Below, one piece after another: positions 24,613-38,728 of a DNA stretch of 64,000 bases (its first letter is position 1; every line of letters starts with the position of its first letter). Made by a program: the position numbers and the translations under genes. Source of the DNA: Eriocheir sinensis (taxonomy: Eukaryota > Arthropoda > Malacostraca > Decapoda > Varunidae); the NCBI RefSeq assembly GCF_024679095.1, contig NC_066515.1, forward strand, positions 24,786,887 through 24,850,886. The letters run 5' to 3'. The notes beneath the pieces are model-generated. The model ran no database searches, was not told the DNA's origin, and saw only the letters and a program-made list of their open reading frames with translations.

Positions 24613-27600
24613 CTATTGGAAGGCCGAGGAGTTACTCTGCCGTGCCCTGGAGGCGAGGAGGCTATCGAAGTTGTTTCCTCCCACCTGGAAGATTATCACC
24701 ACGTAGGTCAGCACGGTGTTCACGAGCTGCAGGGAAGAGTACAGGGAATAGGAACACGTATTGAGTCACCCTGGAGGACGTAGTAGCGGGTAAAAGAATC
24801 AAAGAGTAAATATTGATTATTGAGTTATATGCAATTCTACGTTTATTTACTTATATTGGCTAAATTGATTATACGAGCTATTTCCATAACACCTTAAGAT
24901 TAACTTTTTAGTTTAGTATGAAGTGTAACTCTACTTCCTCCACAAATATCTCGCTTAAAGAGAATGTTTGAAGATATTGTTTTATTGTTTGGTTGCGGCG
25001 GACTTTTAAAAATCATTTTACTTTGAGCAAAACTGGGCAAAGTGATGCTGTTGCGTTAGTAGTTTTTATTTTCATTTCTTTTATTAGCCAAGCTCAACAA
25101 TAATGCTGGCATGGTTGATAGTATCAATAAATGTTCAATATAGCAATTAAATTGAAATTTCATCTTTTAATAAGGCACTTAAAAATTGTGTTGTTATTGC
25201 TACGCGCTTTTCGTTATTCACTATAGAACGTGTAGACTGGTTACTCGCAATTTGATATTATGTCGTTGAGATGTTACTTGTCAGCGACCGAAAGCAGGAA
25301 ACATGAAAGGCCGCAATTGGGGGAAGCATCTTCTTCCCTAAGACCCACCTCATATATCCTACTTTTCATGTTCAGCACCGCAGGCGTATTTGTATTGCCA
25401 GAATTCCCACTTCAGCAAACCTCCACATAAAGGCAGCGTGTCACGAAACACACACGAACAATTAATCCAGACAAGGAAATGATTTTAAGGCGCCGGGGAT
25501 CGAACCCGGGACCAGAGAGATGGGAAAGCCACTCCTTAACCAGTCGGCCAAAAAAGTACCCCAATGCAGAGTGAGTTATGGGAGGCTCGCCCATCAGGTG
25601 TGTCTGGCACTTCATATAGCGGTGTGGTAAGAATGATATAACGGAAGAAAGTGAAAATTTTAGAAAATTTAAAGGGAACTGAATTAGATTTACAAACGGA
25701 CGGAGGACAGAAAGCTTCTAAAAAAATGTAAAGGTTTAAGACGAAAAGATGTAAAGACGAATGGCGTATCACCTACCCCGAGGAAGGAGGCGTAGTCCAG
25801 CCTGTACCATCCACACATGTTGAAGGTTAGCATGGGTGACAGGCTCCCCATCACCTGGTTCACCTGCCGGACACACCTGGATGAATCACCCGTCCCCCTC
25901 ACTCATCATTCTGGCACTCGGTAACTCAGTTCATATTTCGACCTTCCCGCCACATCCTCGTACACTCACTCCATCCCCGTTAGGCTCTCACCTTCAAGTT
26001 TTATTTCAGTGATGTATGAGACAGGGGTACATAGGATAGTAGATTATTGTTACGTACAAATTACTGATAATGTGGTTACGAGTATTATGCTTCGATCTGT
26101 CTCAGTAGAAGTGTTTACCTGTTTATATAACCTTTTTAAAAATGCCACGCCTACTCCATCGTGGTATGGAGTTATTATTTTAATTACATAATGTTTATTC
26201 TCGTTTCACCACTGTAAGTTCCTCATGGTAAGGGATAACATGCCAACAGAGAGCTACACGAATCCTGAGGTACACGCACCTTCGTGATAAGAAGGTGATC
26301 CCGACTCCTTGCTCTCAGGTCCTTCAAGAGGTCTTCAGCAACTGTGACCTGCACGCAGACGAAAAAATAAACCAACGTAAATCATTCCTGAACAGTAAGG
26401 TCACCTGGGGCGATATGTATAGTGTGTGCACACACTAACCGTCTCGTTCGGTGTGTACGCACCCTCATGGAATTCCCATCACTCCCTAGGAAAAAATAAC
26501 AATTACCTGCAATGTCAGAGAAATGCTATAATATTTCATATAAAGGTACTTCTCTTAAACCCACCACAAGCCGTTCCATGCACTCAAAGAACTCGGTAAA
26601 GATTTGTGTGAGAGTCAGAAAACTCTGTGACTCCATATATACTGGCCTCACCTTGCTGATGAAGGCCTGGCCCACGTGGCAGAAGCTGAAGACGATGCGA
26701 CTCCATATATACTGGCCTCACCTTGCTGATGAAGGCCTGGCCCACGTGGCAGAAGCTGAAGACGATGCAGGAGTGGGTGAGCATCACGATGACAGTGACG
26801 CCGCCCATGATGCTGCCTGTCAGGATGGCGTACGGACATACGACAGCTGACATGATGCCCGACAGCAGGTACAAGGTGACGACCAGGAAGACGCAGCGTG
26901 TCCCCTTTTCCCTCTGGATCTCCACCTATAGGAAAGGAATCAGCGTGCTGCAATGGCGGAATAAGCAGAATAAATGTTACCAGGGTCCTCGGGACACCCA
27001 TGATAATGGTCTCGCTTCGTACCTCCCGGATGACAACATCGAGGTCACACAGCACCAGCATCGCTGCCCTCACGCCGATCTCAGAGTTGACTGATCCGTT
27101 ATTGGCGAGGAACGCGGAAACCGCCGCCACCGTGTCCTGCGTGGCGGCCACCAGGCGGCGGGCCAGGAGGCCGAACACCATGGAGCACAATTGAACAGGC
27201 AGTATGAAGTGCAGGTTGAACCAGACACCTGAAAGGAGCACGAACACAACAGCGAGAAACTCCTGGTATTTCCAAGTTGTCGTAACGTACCAAGTCATGA
27301 ACACCGCCGAACACATGAATAGAAACATGAACGCCAGAGTCTTGGGTCTGCAGTACCACCGGTGTGCGGGTGGCGGGGAGGCACCCTGCATCCCCGACAA
27401 GGCATGCAGCGTGGCTGCCAGCTCAGGGCTCTTCACACCAAGGAGTAAGGGAAGCAAGCCTACTATAGTTAACATGAAGGAAGAGCTGTAGATGAATGCG
27501 GTGTTGCCGAATTCAGGCGTTAGATGGTATTTTGCTATTGATGTGTAGACCATACAAGACGAAGGAATCGTAATCATCTGATAAAAGACAGCCCACAGAA

Positions 27601-27730
27601 AGAGCGTCAGACTGAAGGCGGGCGGGCCGCCTGTCTTGGACATCTTGTAAGGGAAGCAGCCGCTGATCTGCATCAGGGGCACCATCACGCGCCACGGCAG
27701 TAGGCTGGAGCAGGTGTCCGGCGGCAGCAT
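24613..27730 (-). CDS. gustatory-receptor-like protein, array gene 3
   Basis: Predicted 393-residue gustatory-receptor-superfamily protein. Coding exons (minus): 27730-27023, 26925-26722, 26348-26280, 25863-25777, 24726-24613, phase-0 introns. Motifs: GCFPYKMS, a long intracellular loop with LARRLVAATQDT, FNMCGWYRLDY, then TYVVIIFQ in TM7 and an NSS sequon in the tail. It is the duplicate of gene 2 with nearly identical introns and exons 3-5 but a diverged exon 1. A 70-bp tandem duplication (26631-26700 and 26701-26770) repeats the end of exon 2 and its donor. Use of the second donor (exon end at 26652) would add 70 nt and shift the frame. Intron 4 is 1,050 bp against 842 bp in gene 2, largely from a SINE-like insertion. 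Confidence 0.86.
25387..25621 (-). mobile_element. tRNA-derived SINE-like insertion in gene 3 intron 4
   Basis: Minus-strand 25550-25489 has an A box (GGCCGACTGGTTAAGGAGT) and a perfect B box (GGTTCGATCCC). The segment is absent at the matching position of the duplicated gene 2, where the flanking sequences meet directly near 18,660. The insertion therefore most likely followed the block duplication. Confidence 0.65.
26631..26770. repeat. 70-bp tandem duplication over a splice donor
   Basis: Two adjacent near-perfect copies, each with the last part of gene 3 exon 2, the CAAG|GTGAG donor and the start of the intron. Gene 2 has one copy. Confidence 0.9.
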
Positions 27731-27904
27731 CCTGGCGGGGGTGCCTCACAGCCCGACAGCCTTGGAGCTCTAATCTTCTCCTGCTGGCTGAGGGGTGGCT
27801 GCGGGGCTTTGTGCGGAGCAGAGTGCTGGTGCACAGCCTTCTGCGCCGAGAGCATGTGACACAACGGCCGGCGGCGCAAGTAGCTCAGTTCACTGAGTGC
27901 CGGG

Positions 27905-27914
27905 TATCGAGCGG
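27905..27914 (-). promoter_or_regulatory. conserved upstream motif, gene 3
   Basis: Minus-strand CCGCTCGATA about 175 bp upstream of the ATG, followed within 15 bases by CTCAGTGA, an initiator-like sequence. Confidence 0.45.
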
Positions 27915-27997
27915 TCAGCTGCTGACCTCCGTCATTCGTTCGGTCTTAAGTATTACCAACTATGCTTTTAATTGCATTAACAATAAGGTTGAAATAA

Positions 27998-28165
27998 AAT
28001 GATCATAATTTTGATATAATAGTGTGCCGCTATACTGTCCGGCAAAAAGTATTGCATAATTTTAATAGAGTAGTGTGCCGCCTCTGTATTGTCCGGCAAA
28101 AAGTATTGCATAATTTTAATAGAGTAGTGTGCCGCCTCTATATTGTCCGGCAAAAAGTATTGCAT
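27998..28165. repeat. 54-bp tandem repeat, three copies
   Basis: Units contain 'agtgtgccgcctctgtattg' and 'tccggcaaaaagtattgcat', with period 54 (ccggcaaaaag at about 28039, 28093 and 28147). The matching place upstream of gene 2 (about 20,985-21,040) has a single diverged copy. Confidence 0.85.
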
Positions 28166-28835
28166 TTTCCTTTGAATACTATAAAGTCAAGTAATTTATA
28201 AATTGATAACGGAAAACTTTGAACATATTTTCACTGTCGGCATTTCAAACAGGATGAAGGGAAAGAGTATTCTCATCTTTTATTACTGTCAGTCCTCCAC
28301 CGTTGCTTACCCAATCACCAAACAAACGTAGGGACCCATAAATGAAATTCAACGCATGACAAGGAAATCAACGACAAAACAATTGCCTTAATTTCTCTGT
28401 CGGAAGGGTTCCTTTACTCTGCTGGTTCATTCGTATTTTCTATTGTTTCTTTTTGACTGACCTAGGTCACAACATTGGCAGCACTTTTATGAAACTCGTA
28501 TTATGATCGTCATTAATATTTCTCCTTTTTTTCCGGCACATTAGAGATGTAGACGAAAGGACATGTTTTTGTAGGAGCTTGATGTCGTCTTTAACCTCAA
28601 CAGCATGTAGGAAACACCTCAGATAAAATAACCATGATAGTTTTATTGTTAGTAGTACTGTCATCACATATACACTGGTCTTCTTGCAAACTGATAATGA
28701 CATGTTACTAGAAAGGCAATCTTAATGCTATCAACCTAACATTTTCTAGTTTTCGTTTTCTTTGATACTCTTGAAGTATGATAATTTCTTGGACTCCTCG
28801 TGAAGCCCATCTGCACCAGACGGCCCAGGAACTCC
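28166..28835. other. intergenic sequence between genes 3 and 4
   Basis: Homologous to 21,010-21,700 of block A. It contains the 3' flank of gene 4, with a possible minus-strand AATAAA near 28,642. No exon seen. Confidence 0.5.
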
Positions 28836-31267
28836 TTATCCGAGGGAACCTGTTGGGTCTGCCGGGGCCGAGGCGTTGCTTGGAGAGGAGGAGGAGGAAG
28901 AATCGCGGAGGACTTTGGTTCCTCCCACTTGAAAGATTATCACCAAGTACGTCAGCACTGTGTTGATCAGCTGCAGACAGAGGGAAAGGCTTGAGAGATG
29001 AAGTAAAAGTTATTAACATTTATTTTTAGGCAAAGAAAGAATAGTATGGGTCAATATTTTCTAAGACAAGAAATATACGAGTAACAGTTGACAGATAAAC
29101 CAGAAAAGAAATGTCTCAACCTAATCATGTTTATCAGTGACATCATAGGTGTAAAGCAATGAAGGAAGGAAGAATACATATAAATGATACATGAATGGAT
29201 TGATACATGAATGGATGCGTGAGTGCTGACAGTAAGTGATGCCGCGCTGAAGGGCCGCGGCAGGGGAGGGTGCGGCACCTACCCCGAGAAGGGCGCCGTT
29301 GTCCAGCCTGTACCAGCCACACATGTCGAAGACGAGGTGGTGCGACAGCCTCCCCATCAGCTGGTTCACCTGCCGAGCACACCTGAGTCACCACACACTT
29401 GCCACAGACTCTGCCACCACTCGCGAGCGTCACCATTACTCATGCGACTAGCGCGTCCTAATCATGGAAACTCAGAATTTTATCTCAAGTAACATCGAGA
29501 AATGGAGGCAGAGAATATATGCTCTATTTTTGTCAGTGATGAGGACGAAAAGAATCTTTATATTAATGGTAATAGCAATAATTATTATTTTTATTATTAT
29601 TATTCATATTTGATACTTTATTATTATTACTATTCATATTATTATTAGTAGCAGCGCTAGTATTATTGATATTATAATTATTATTGGACATATCGACCCA
29701 GCAGTAGATTGTTGATTATTTATATTGAGCTGGAGGAAAAGAGCAGATGTAAGTAGCGAGTTGCAGGACAGACTAGCGCCTCCTTTGATACGGCCAGCCT
29801 GAAGACGGGCCTCGATGGCCAACACAAGGTATAGTTACTCATTGGGATGCGGTCTTCACCCATGCTCTTCTAACATTAGTTTCTTGTTGCCAGAATTTGT
29901 GAGACATTTGAATTTTTTGCATTTTGATTCTACTGAAAATAATGTTGATAATAAGTGAAGCCACGCAATTGTACACATCTGTCATTAGACAGTATTCTCT
30001 CAGGGCTGATATGTACTATTCTCTGCACTGAAGCTTCACCACACACAAGCTCAGACATTAAGAAGGCCACAAACCTTCACGTTAAAGCTGAGTATATGAC
30101 TTTTTACTGTCAGTCGTCTCAGGAGTCCTTCAACTTCGCTAACCTGAAATAAAGTAATGGTTTTTGGAGAGGGAGGTAATGTCACGCAATCAGAACACTG
30201 AATTAGATATAAAACAAGGCACTTGCGAGACGGTGCCCACCTGGTTGACGAAGGTCTGGCCCAAGTGATAGAAGCTGCCAATGATGTAGAAAGCGACGCC
30301 CAAGGTGACGAACGAGCTCCCGCCCATGTAGATACCATTAAGAATGGCGTAGGGGCACGCGATGGCCTGCAGGACGGCCAGCAGCAGCCACATGGATATC
30401 ACCGGGAAGAAGCAGCGAGTCCCCACTTCCCGCTGCTGCTCCACCTGCGAGGAAGGAATTCACTCCGTCGGAGTGTGGACTTACGGGCGAAGTAGACCAG
30501 TGAACTCCTAACAAAGACAAACTCTTCCCCGCGAAGCCCAAGGACATACTCTCGCTCCATACCTCCCAGATGATAGCGTCGAGGTCACGCAGCGCCCGCA
30601 GCGCCGCCTCCAGGTCGCTCTCACTCTTGAAGGATCCGTCGTGGGCGAGGAGCAAGGAGACTGAGGCCACAGTGTCCTCCGTAGCGGCCACCAGGCGACG
30701 GCCCAGGAGGCCGAACACCATCGAGGGTACTTGTTCTGGCATCACCAAGGCCATGGCGCCATAAATGGACAAAAGTATGGCGACCAAACATATAGCGATC
30801 TCTTCGATGCCCAATGTGATGGCGACGTATGTTGAGAGGATCACTAACCCGATTAATAAGACAATAACAAACTGTGTCTTTGGTTTGCAGTACCAGCGGT
30901 ATGTTGGCGGCGGGGAGACTCCCGTGACCCTGGAGAGGTCATGCAGGAGCTGGGCCAGCTGGCGGCTCCTCACGCTCATGGCAGTGGGGGTCAAACACAT
31001 GAGGGCCGCCATGAATAAGGTGCTGCTCATATACATGATATCGCCCACCTCAAGCTCTACAAGTTGTATTAAATGTGTTTTAAATGTCATACAGGTTGTG
31101 GCTGTATGCAGAATGATCATAAACACTGACCACAGGCGTAGCGGGAGGCAGAAGGTGGGCGGTCCGCTCGTGGCGGACATCCTGTAGGGGAAGCAGCCGT
31201 ACACCTGCATCATGGGCACCATCACCCGCCACGGGAAAAGCGTCGACGAGGTGTCCGGAGGCAACAT
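28836..31267 (-). CDS. gustatory-receptor-like protein, array gene 4
   Basis: Predicted 399-residue gustatory-receptor-superfamily protein. Coding exons (minus): 31267-30563, 30444-30241, 30143-30075, 29369-29283, 28970-28836, phase-0 introns. Motifs: GCFPYRMS, LLGRRLVAATEDTVA at the end of the TM4-5 loop, MCGWYRLDN in exon 4 (Asn where paralogues have Tyr) and TYLVIIFQ in TM7. The tail after TM7 is 30 residues long with a TCC-encoded serine run and an NAS sequon. The frame stays open 45 codons upstream of the chosen ATG, to 31402; that extension is not shared with paralogues and crosses the conserved upstream region, so it was not used. The orphan exon at 21.7 kb is closest to this gene's last exon. 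Confidence 0.85.
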
Positions 31268-31403
31268 CTTGGCGGCGGCGAAGGTGACCACTTCTGGGCT
31301 GGTGGTCGAGGGTTGTCTGCCCGGGGCGTGGCCGAGGAGGCTTGTGTGTTGCCTTGACGCGTCAGGTCGGCGGAGTAAAACCGCACTAGACGACACTGAC
31401 ATG

Positions 31404-31413
31404 CATTGAGCGG
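31404..31413 (-). promoter_or_regulatory. conserved upstream motif, gene 4
   Basis: Minus-strand CCGCTCAATG about 137 bp upstream of the ATG, followed by CATGTCAGTGTCG, an initiator-like TCAGT. Confidence 0.4.
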
Positions 31414-31997
31414 CGCGGCGAGCTGCTGCTAATCATCTCTCTTGAACTGCGTCATGTTTGTCTTGCACCAAGCCCTCCGCTGCACGCTACAACCCCCAAG
31501 CATATTGACAATTTAACGATAAGTTCAAACCATTAAAGTAATTGAGAAAGGCCTGGCCAGACAGGAGTTTCAGATTCGTCTTATCATCTGTTGAAGGTTT
31601 ATCTGCAATGGCCCGCGTTAACTTGCCCTTATAAACCAGCAAAAAGAGTACGCTTATGTGGACGGAGTATTTGGTCCACCATTCAAGCAACCTTTCAAAG
31701 CATCGTTTCAGTGATCTGCCCATTTCCCCGCAAGCAGGGCACCCTCAATCTCTGGAAGTCATCCCGACACAAACATCGGTCTCGATGACGCTTCTCAAAC
31801 ACGAACCAAGTGTCTTACTGCCTCCTAACTCATGACACGACTGTCCGTCACTTGAGCCTCTAAAAACAACAAAAGTCTTAAGTATTTTTATTAACTCAAA
31901 CCAATGACATTGTACAAGACTTTACCGCAACACCAGACTAACTTTCTTGTTGAAGTCACACTACAAAAGATCATTCAACTCTATTTTGACGGCATTG

Positions 31998-32089
<92 letters not shown>

Positions 32090-32419
32090 GTTCTGCAATT
32101 ACGAATCCAAGAGATATAATGGTTTCCTGCCCCAACCGTGTTGCTAAGACAATGCAGTGCAGGTGCTGGTCATGGCGAAGGCTGTTATATTACTTTTGTC
32201 AGTTTTAAAAGCTGCTTCATGCGCTTGACGTCACTTGTCATGATGATCGTAAGGTGTACAAACAGGTCCCAGATCATACTCGGTGATAACGAAACTATCG
32301 ATATCAGCAAACATTGATTAACTCTAGAATGTAGCGTTTGGTACACAGTTATGGTTACCGTGAACTCTCCTGAACCCTCGGGAAGCCGACCTGCGCCAGC
32401 CAGCCCAGGAACACTAAAC
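31414..32419. other. intergenic sequence between genes 4 and 5
   Basis: Unique sequence with (TA)n at 31,999-32,060 joined to (GT)n at 32,061-32,087. No exon seen. Confidence 0.5.
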
Positions 32420-35631
<3,212 letters not shown>

Positions 35632-36063
35632 TCTGACGCAAGCAAAGGCGGATCAAGGTTGGCGATGTCTTCTGTCTCGTACAGTCCTAACGCTGGCCAG
35701 GGGCGAGAGGATGTGGTGCCAGCCCTGCCGTACCAGGAGTCAAGCGCACACAAGCTACTGCATCGCCATAATGAGGAAATCGATTGCCAATGGTCAGCGC
35801 GTGTTTGCAAGGAGTTGATCGGTTCCCATCCTTAGTGCTTAGTAAAAGTTGAAGTGAATTAGATGATGAAAGAGGGTGATAAGAGAGGAACTTCTAATCC
35901 ACTGAGTGTTGCGTGGTGATGGTCTGTCGAAAATTGTTATAACGTGATAGGCAAATAAGTGATAGAAATAAGCATTGAGTGAATCAGAGTAGACGCAGCT
36001 GCAGAGTTTCTTCGCGTCTATGTAATATATTTGATTTTATCCCTTGAATCTCTTTGGTGGATC

Positions 36064-36106
<43 letters not shown>

Positions 36107-36627
36107 GGGATGATTCTTTGTTAGTGTTCATTTTTGTTGTTGTTTTCCTTTCAATATTAATGGTAACAACAATAATAATGTTTGCTAGTGTTTTTACCAT
36201 CATTATTTCTTTGCATCACAACCACGAAAGTGTTACCAATATCAGAAATAGATGTTCGTTTTATCTTTGCAGTCAAACTTCTTTTTTCCTCCTCTTCCAC
36301 TGCTTCAGAAAATCTTGCACAATCAGTCAATCCTCCTCCTCCTCCTCCTCCTCCTCCTCCTCCTCCTCCTCCTCCTCCTCCTCCTCCTCCTCCTCCTCCT
36401 CCTGTCTCAACCCTTTCACTAAGAACATCCTGCTTGTGCTCCCTGTCTGAACCTGTGTTTGGTGTGACGAATGAGTTAGGAGTGTCAGATTCTTCGTCAT
36501 GTCATACAAGTAACAAAAAATATATTTCTTTTTACAAGGAAAACATTAGCTGTTGGTGTAAGTTGTCTTTTTATTCAGTTACTGCTTTATAAAACTGAAG
36601 TCACCTCAGATATGCAAATAGACAAGT

Positions 36628-36715
<88 letters not shown>

Positions 36716-36849
36716 TTATAATTTAACATGGTAACTCTCATCCAATTAAAGTTATATTTTTACATCCCTGAATTATAGCAGTTTGCATCATTAAGTACAC
36801 GCATTCACTAAACACTTCTTAAAAACTGATGTACAGTAAACCCGTTTCC
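35632..36849. other. intergenic sequence between genes 5 and 6
   Basis: Contains (AAT)n at 36,065-36,107, (CCT)n at 36,331-36,403 and (TA)n at 36,633-36,710. No exon seen. Confidence 0.6.
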
Positions 36850-38682
36850 TTAAGCCGTGGCAGACGAGTTATTCACAGCTTCAGAAGACGCCTTGGTGAT
36901 GGCTGTTCCTCCCACTTGCAATATTATTACCTCGTAGGTCAGCACAGTGTTCACCAGCTGTAGGAAGGGAGAGCACCTGTAGTAGCAGTGGTAGTAGGTG
37001 TAGCAGTGGGAGTAGGAGTAGTAAAAGTAGATTTGAATGTGAACGAGGAGATAGTACCATAAATCCTTGAAACTTGAAGAAAGGGGAGAAGAGAGCGAGG
37101 AGTATTGATGCACAAACTGTGCGGACGAAAGAAGGGAACATTCTTCAGCGCAAACTGAAATATGAAAAAAAATTCAAGCACCCTTACTCACTTGTGGATT
37201 TGAAATATATTACTCCAATGAAAGATAGAATGACTGGCAGGAAACTAAATGAGACAGGAAACAAGTATGGGTAACGAAATGAGTCACTTACGCTTAGGAA
37301 GGAGGCGTAGTCCAGCCTGTACCATCCACGCATATCGAAGCTTAGCATGCCTGACAGGCTCCCCATCACCTGGCTCACCTGTCAGACACACCTGGATGAG
37401 TCACCTGCTCACCCATATTCCCTCATTCGCTCTCTATAAAATACTCTTCGTCATGCCTTCACTATTTTGTTGCACGCACTGACACACTCACCAATTCAGT
37501 CACTCACACTTGCAACTTCCATACACTTACTACTCCCTCACCCCACCACTTCACAAGCAAGGGTAAGATAATGAATGGCATAACATTATTCCAACTACTA
37601 CTACTACCACCACTATTACTTTACTTTGGGCCTTTACCACCAGTAGGCATTGTTGCTGGTGACTATTGGTCGGCCCCATCTATAATGAACCCATTCTTTC
37701 GTGGGTCATGCTGCCTCCGGTGCTCCACTTGACTCTCTTGTGAGAGTTTCACTTGAGTCTGAGTTGTTAGGTGGTCATCAAGACAGTGTGGGATGTCTTC
37801 GTCCCCTCGGCGATGTCTGAAAATTATATTTGTTTCGACGGACGGGACTTGAACCAGGGTTTTCTAGGACCCCCGCTGTCCACGCAGCCACTGCTTTCCA
37901 ACTAGATTTAGTAAAAGAAGCCTGCCTTCAAAGAACGAGACTCAAAGACATTACGGCCAGATTAGCCTAGAATTTCCCTTCCTCCACGGAAGAACAAAAC
38001 ACCACCTATCCCTCAACAATCCCCTCAAAAAACTATCCTATTATCTAACACCTTCTCCAACTATTCTCCTATCACCTTAAACAACACTATCACCACCCTC
38101 ACCAAACCATAACTCACAAATCTCACACTTAACTCAAAATCTCATCTCTTCCACTTCATCTCTTACTAAATCAGCTTCTCCGCACCTCGAGCTCCCTGCC
38201 TTCTCAGCTGTCCATTCTCCTCCACCCATAGAGCTGCCCATATATGTTGGTGGTGTTGTCACACTACTCTTCTCATCTGCTGGGCAGGGGCTCTTCCTGG
38301 AACTCTTCTGGACAGAGTGGAGGCTAGTCTCTCTTCCTCTCTCCAGCTCTCCTTCTCCTTCACTTCTTCTCTTCTCTTTAATTTTTTCTCTGTTGCCCTC
38401 TCTTCTATCTTTGCTCGATATTTTTAACTTGACTGCTACTCTGCCTGCTCCCCTCCCTCCCCCCCCCACCTCACTTCAGACTTCATCTCTACCCTGTCCC
38501 CTCCCCTATGCAAGCATTAACAGGCATAAACATCTTCTCATCCACTCATCCCCTTAAACTCTGGTCTCTTCTCCTTCATCTTTCCTTCCTGCCTCCCTAC
38601 GAAAACTCTTTCAAGAGGAGGGTATCAGGACACCTCTCTCCTCCCTCTGACCTATATCTTTCGTACCTCTTTGGATTCTTTT

Positions 38683-38728
<46 letters not shown>

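Larger units (their letters stand above)
23710..29142. repeat. segmental duplication, block B
   Basis: Counterpart of 17,040-22,030. Block B additionally has a tRNA-like SINE insertion in intron 4 of gene 3, a 70-bp tandem duplication at the exon 2 donor and a 54-bp tandem triplication at 27,998-28,165. Confidence 0.8.

Noticed and set aside
25489..25550. Possible functional tRNA gene
   Set aside because: Good A and B boxes, but no convincing acceptor stem, and it is part of a longer insertion; called a SINE head instead.
31268..31402. 45-codon N-terminal extension of receptor gene 4
   Set aside because: Not shared by paralogues, low complexity, and overlaps the conserved upstream region; MLPPDT is the common start.
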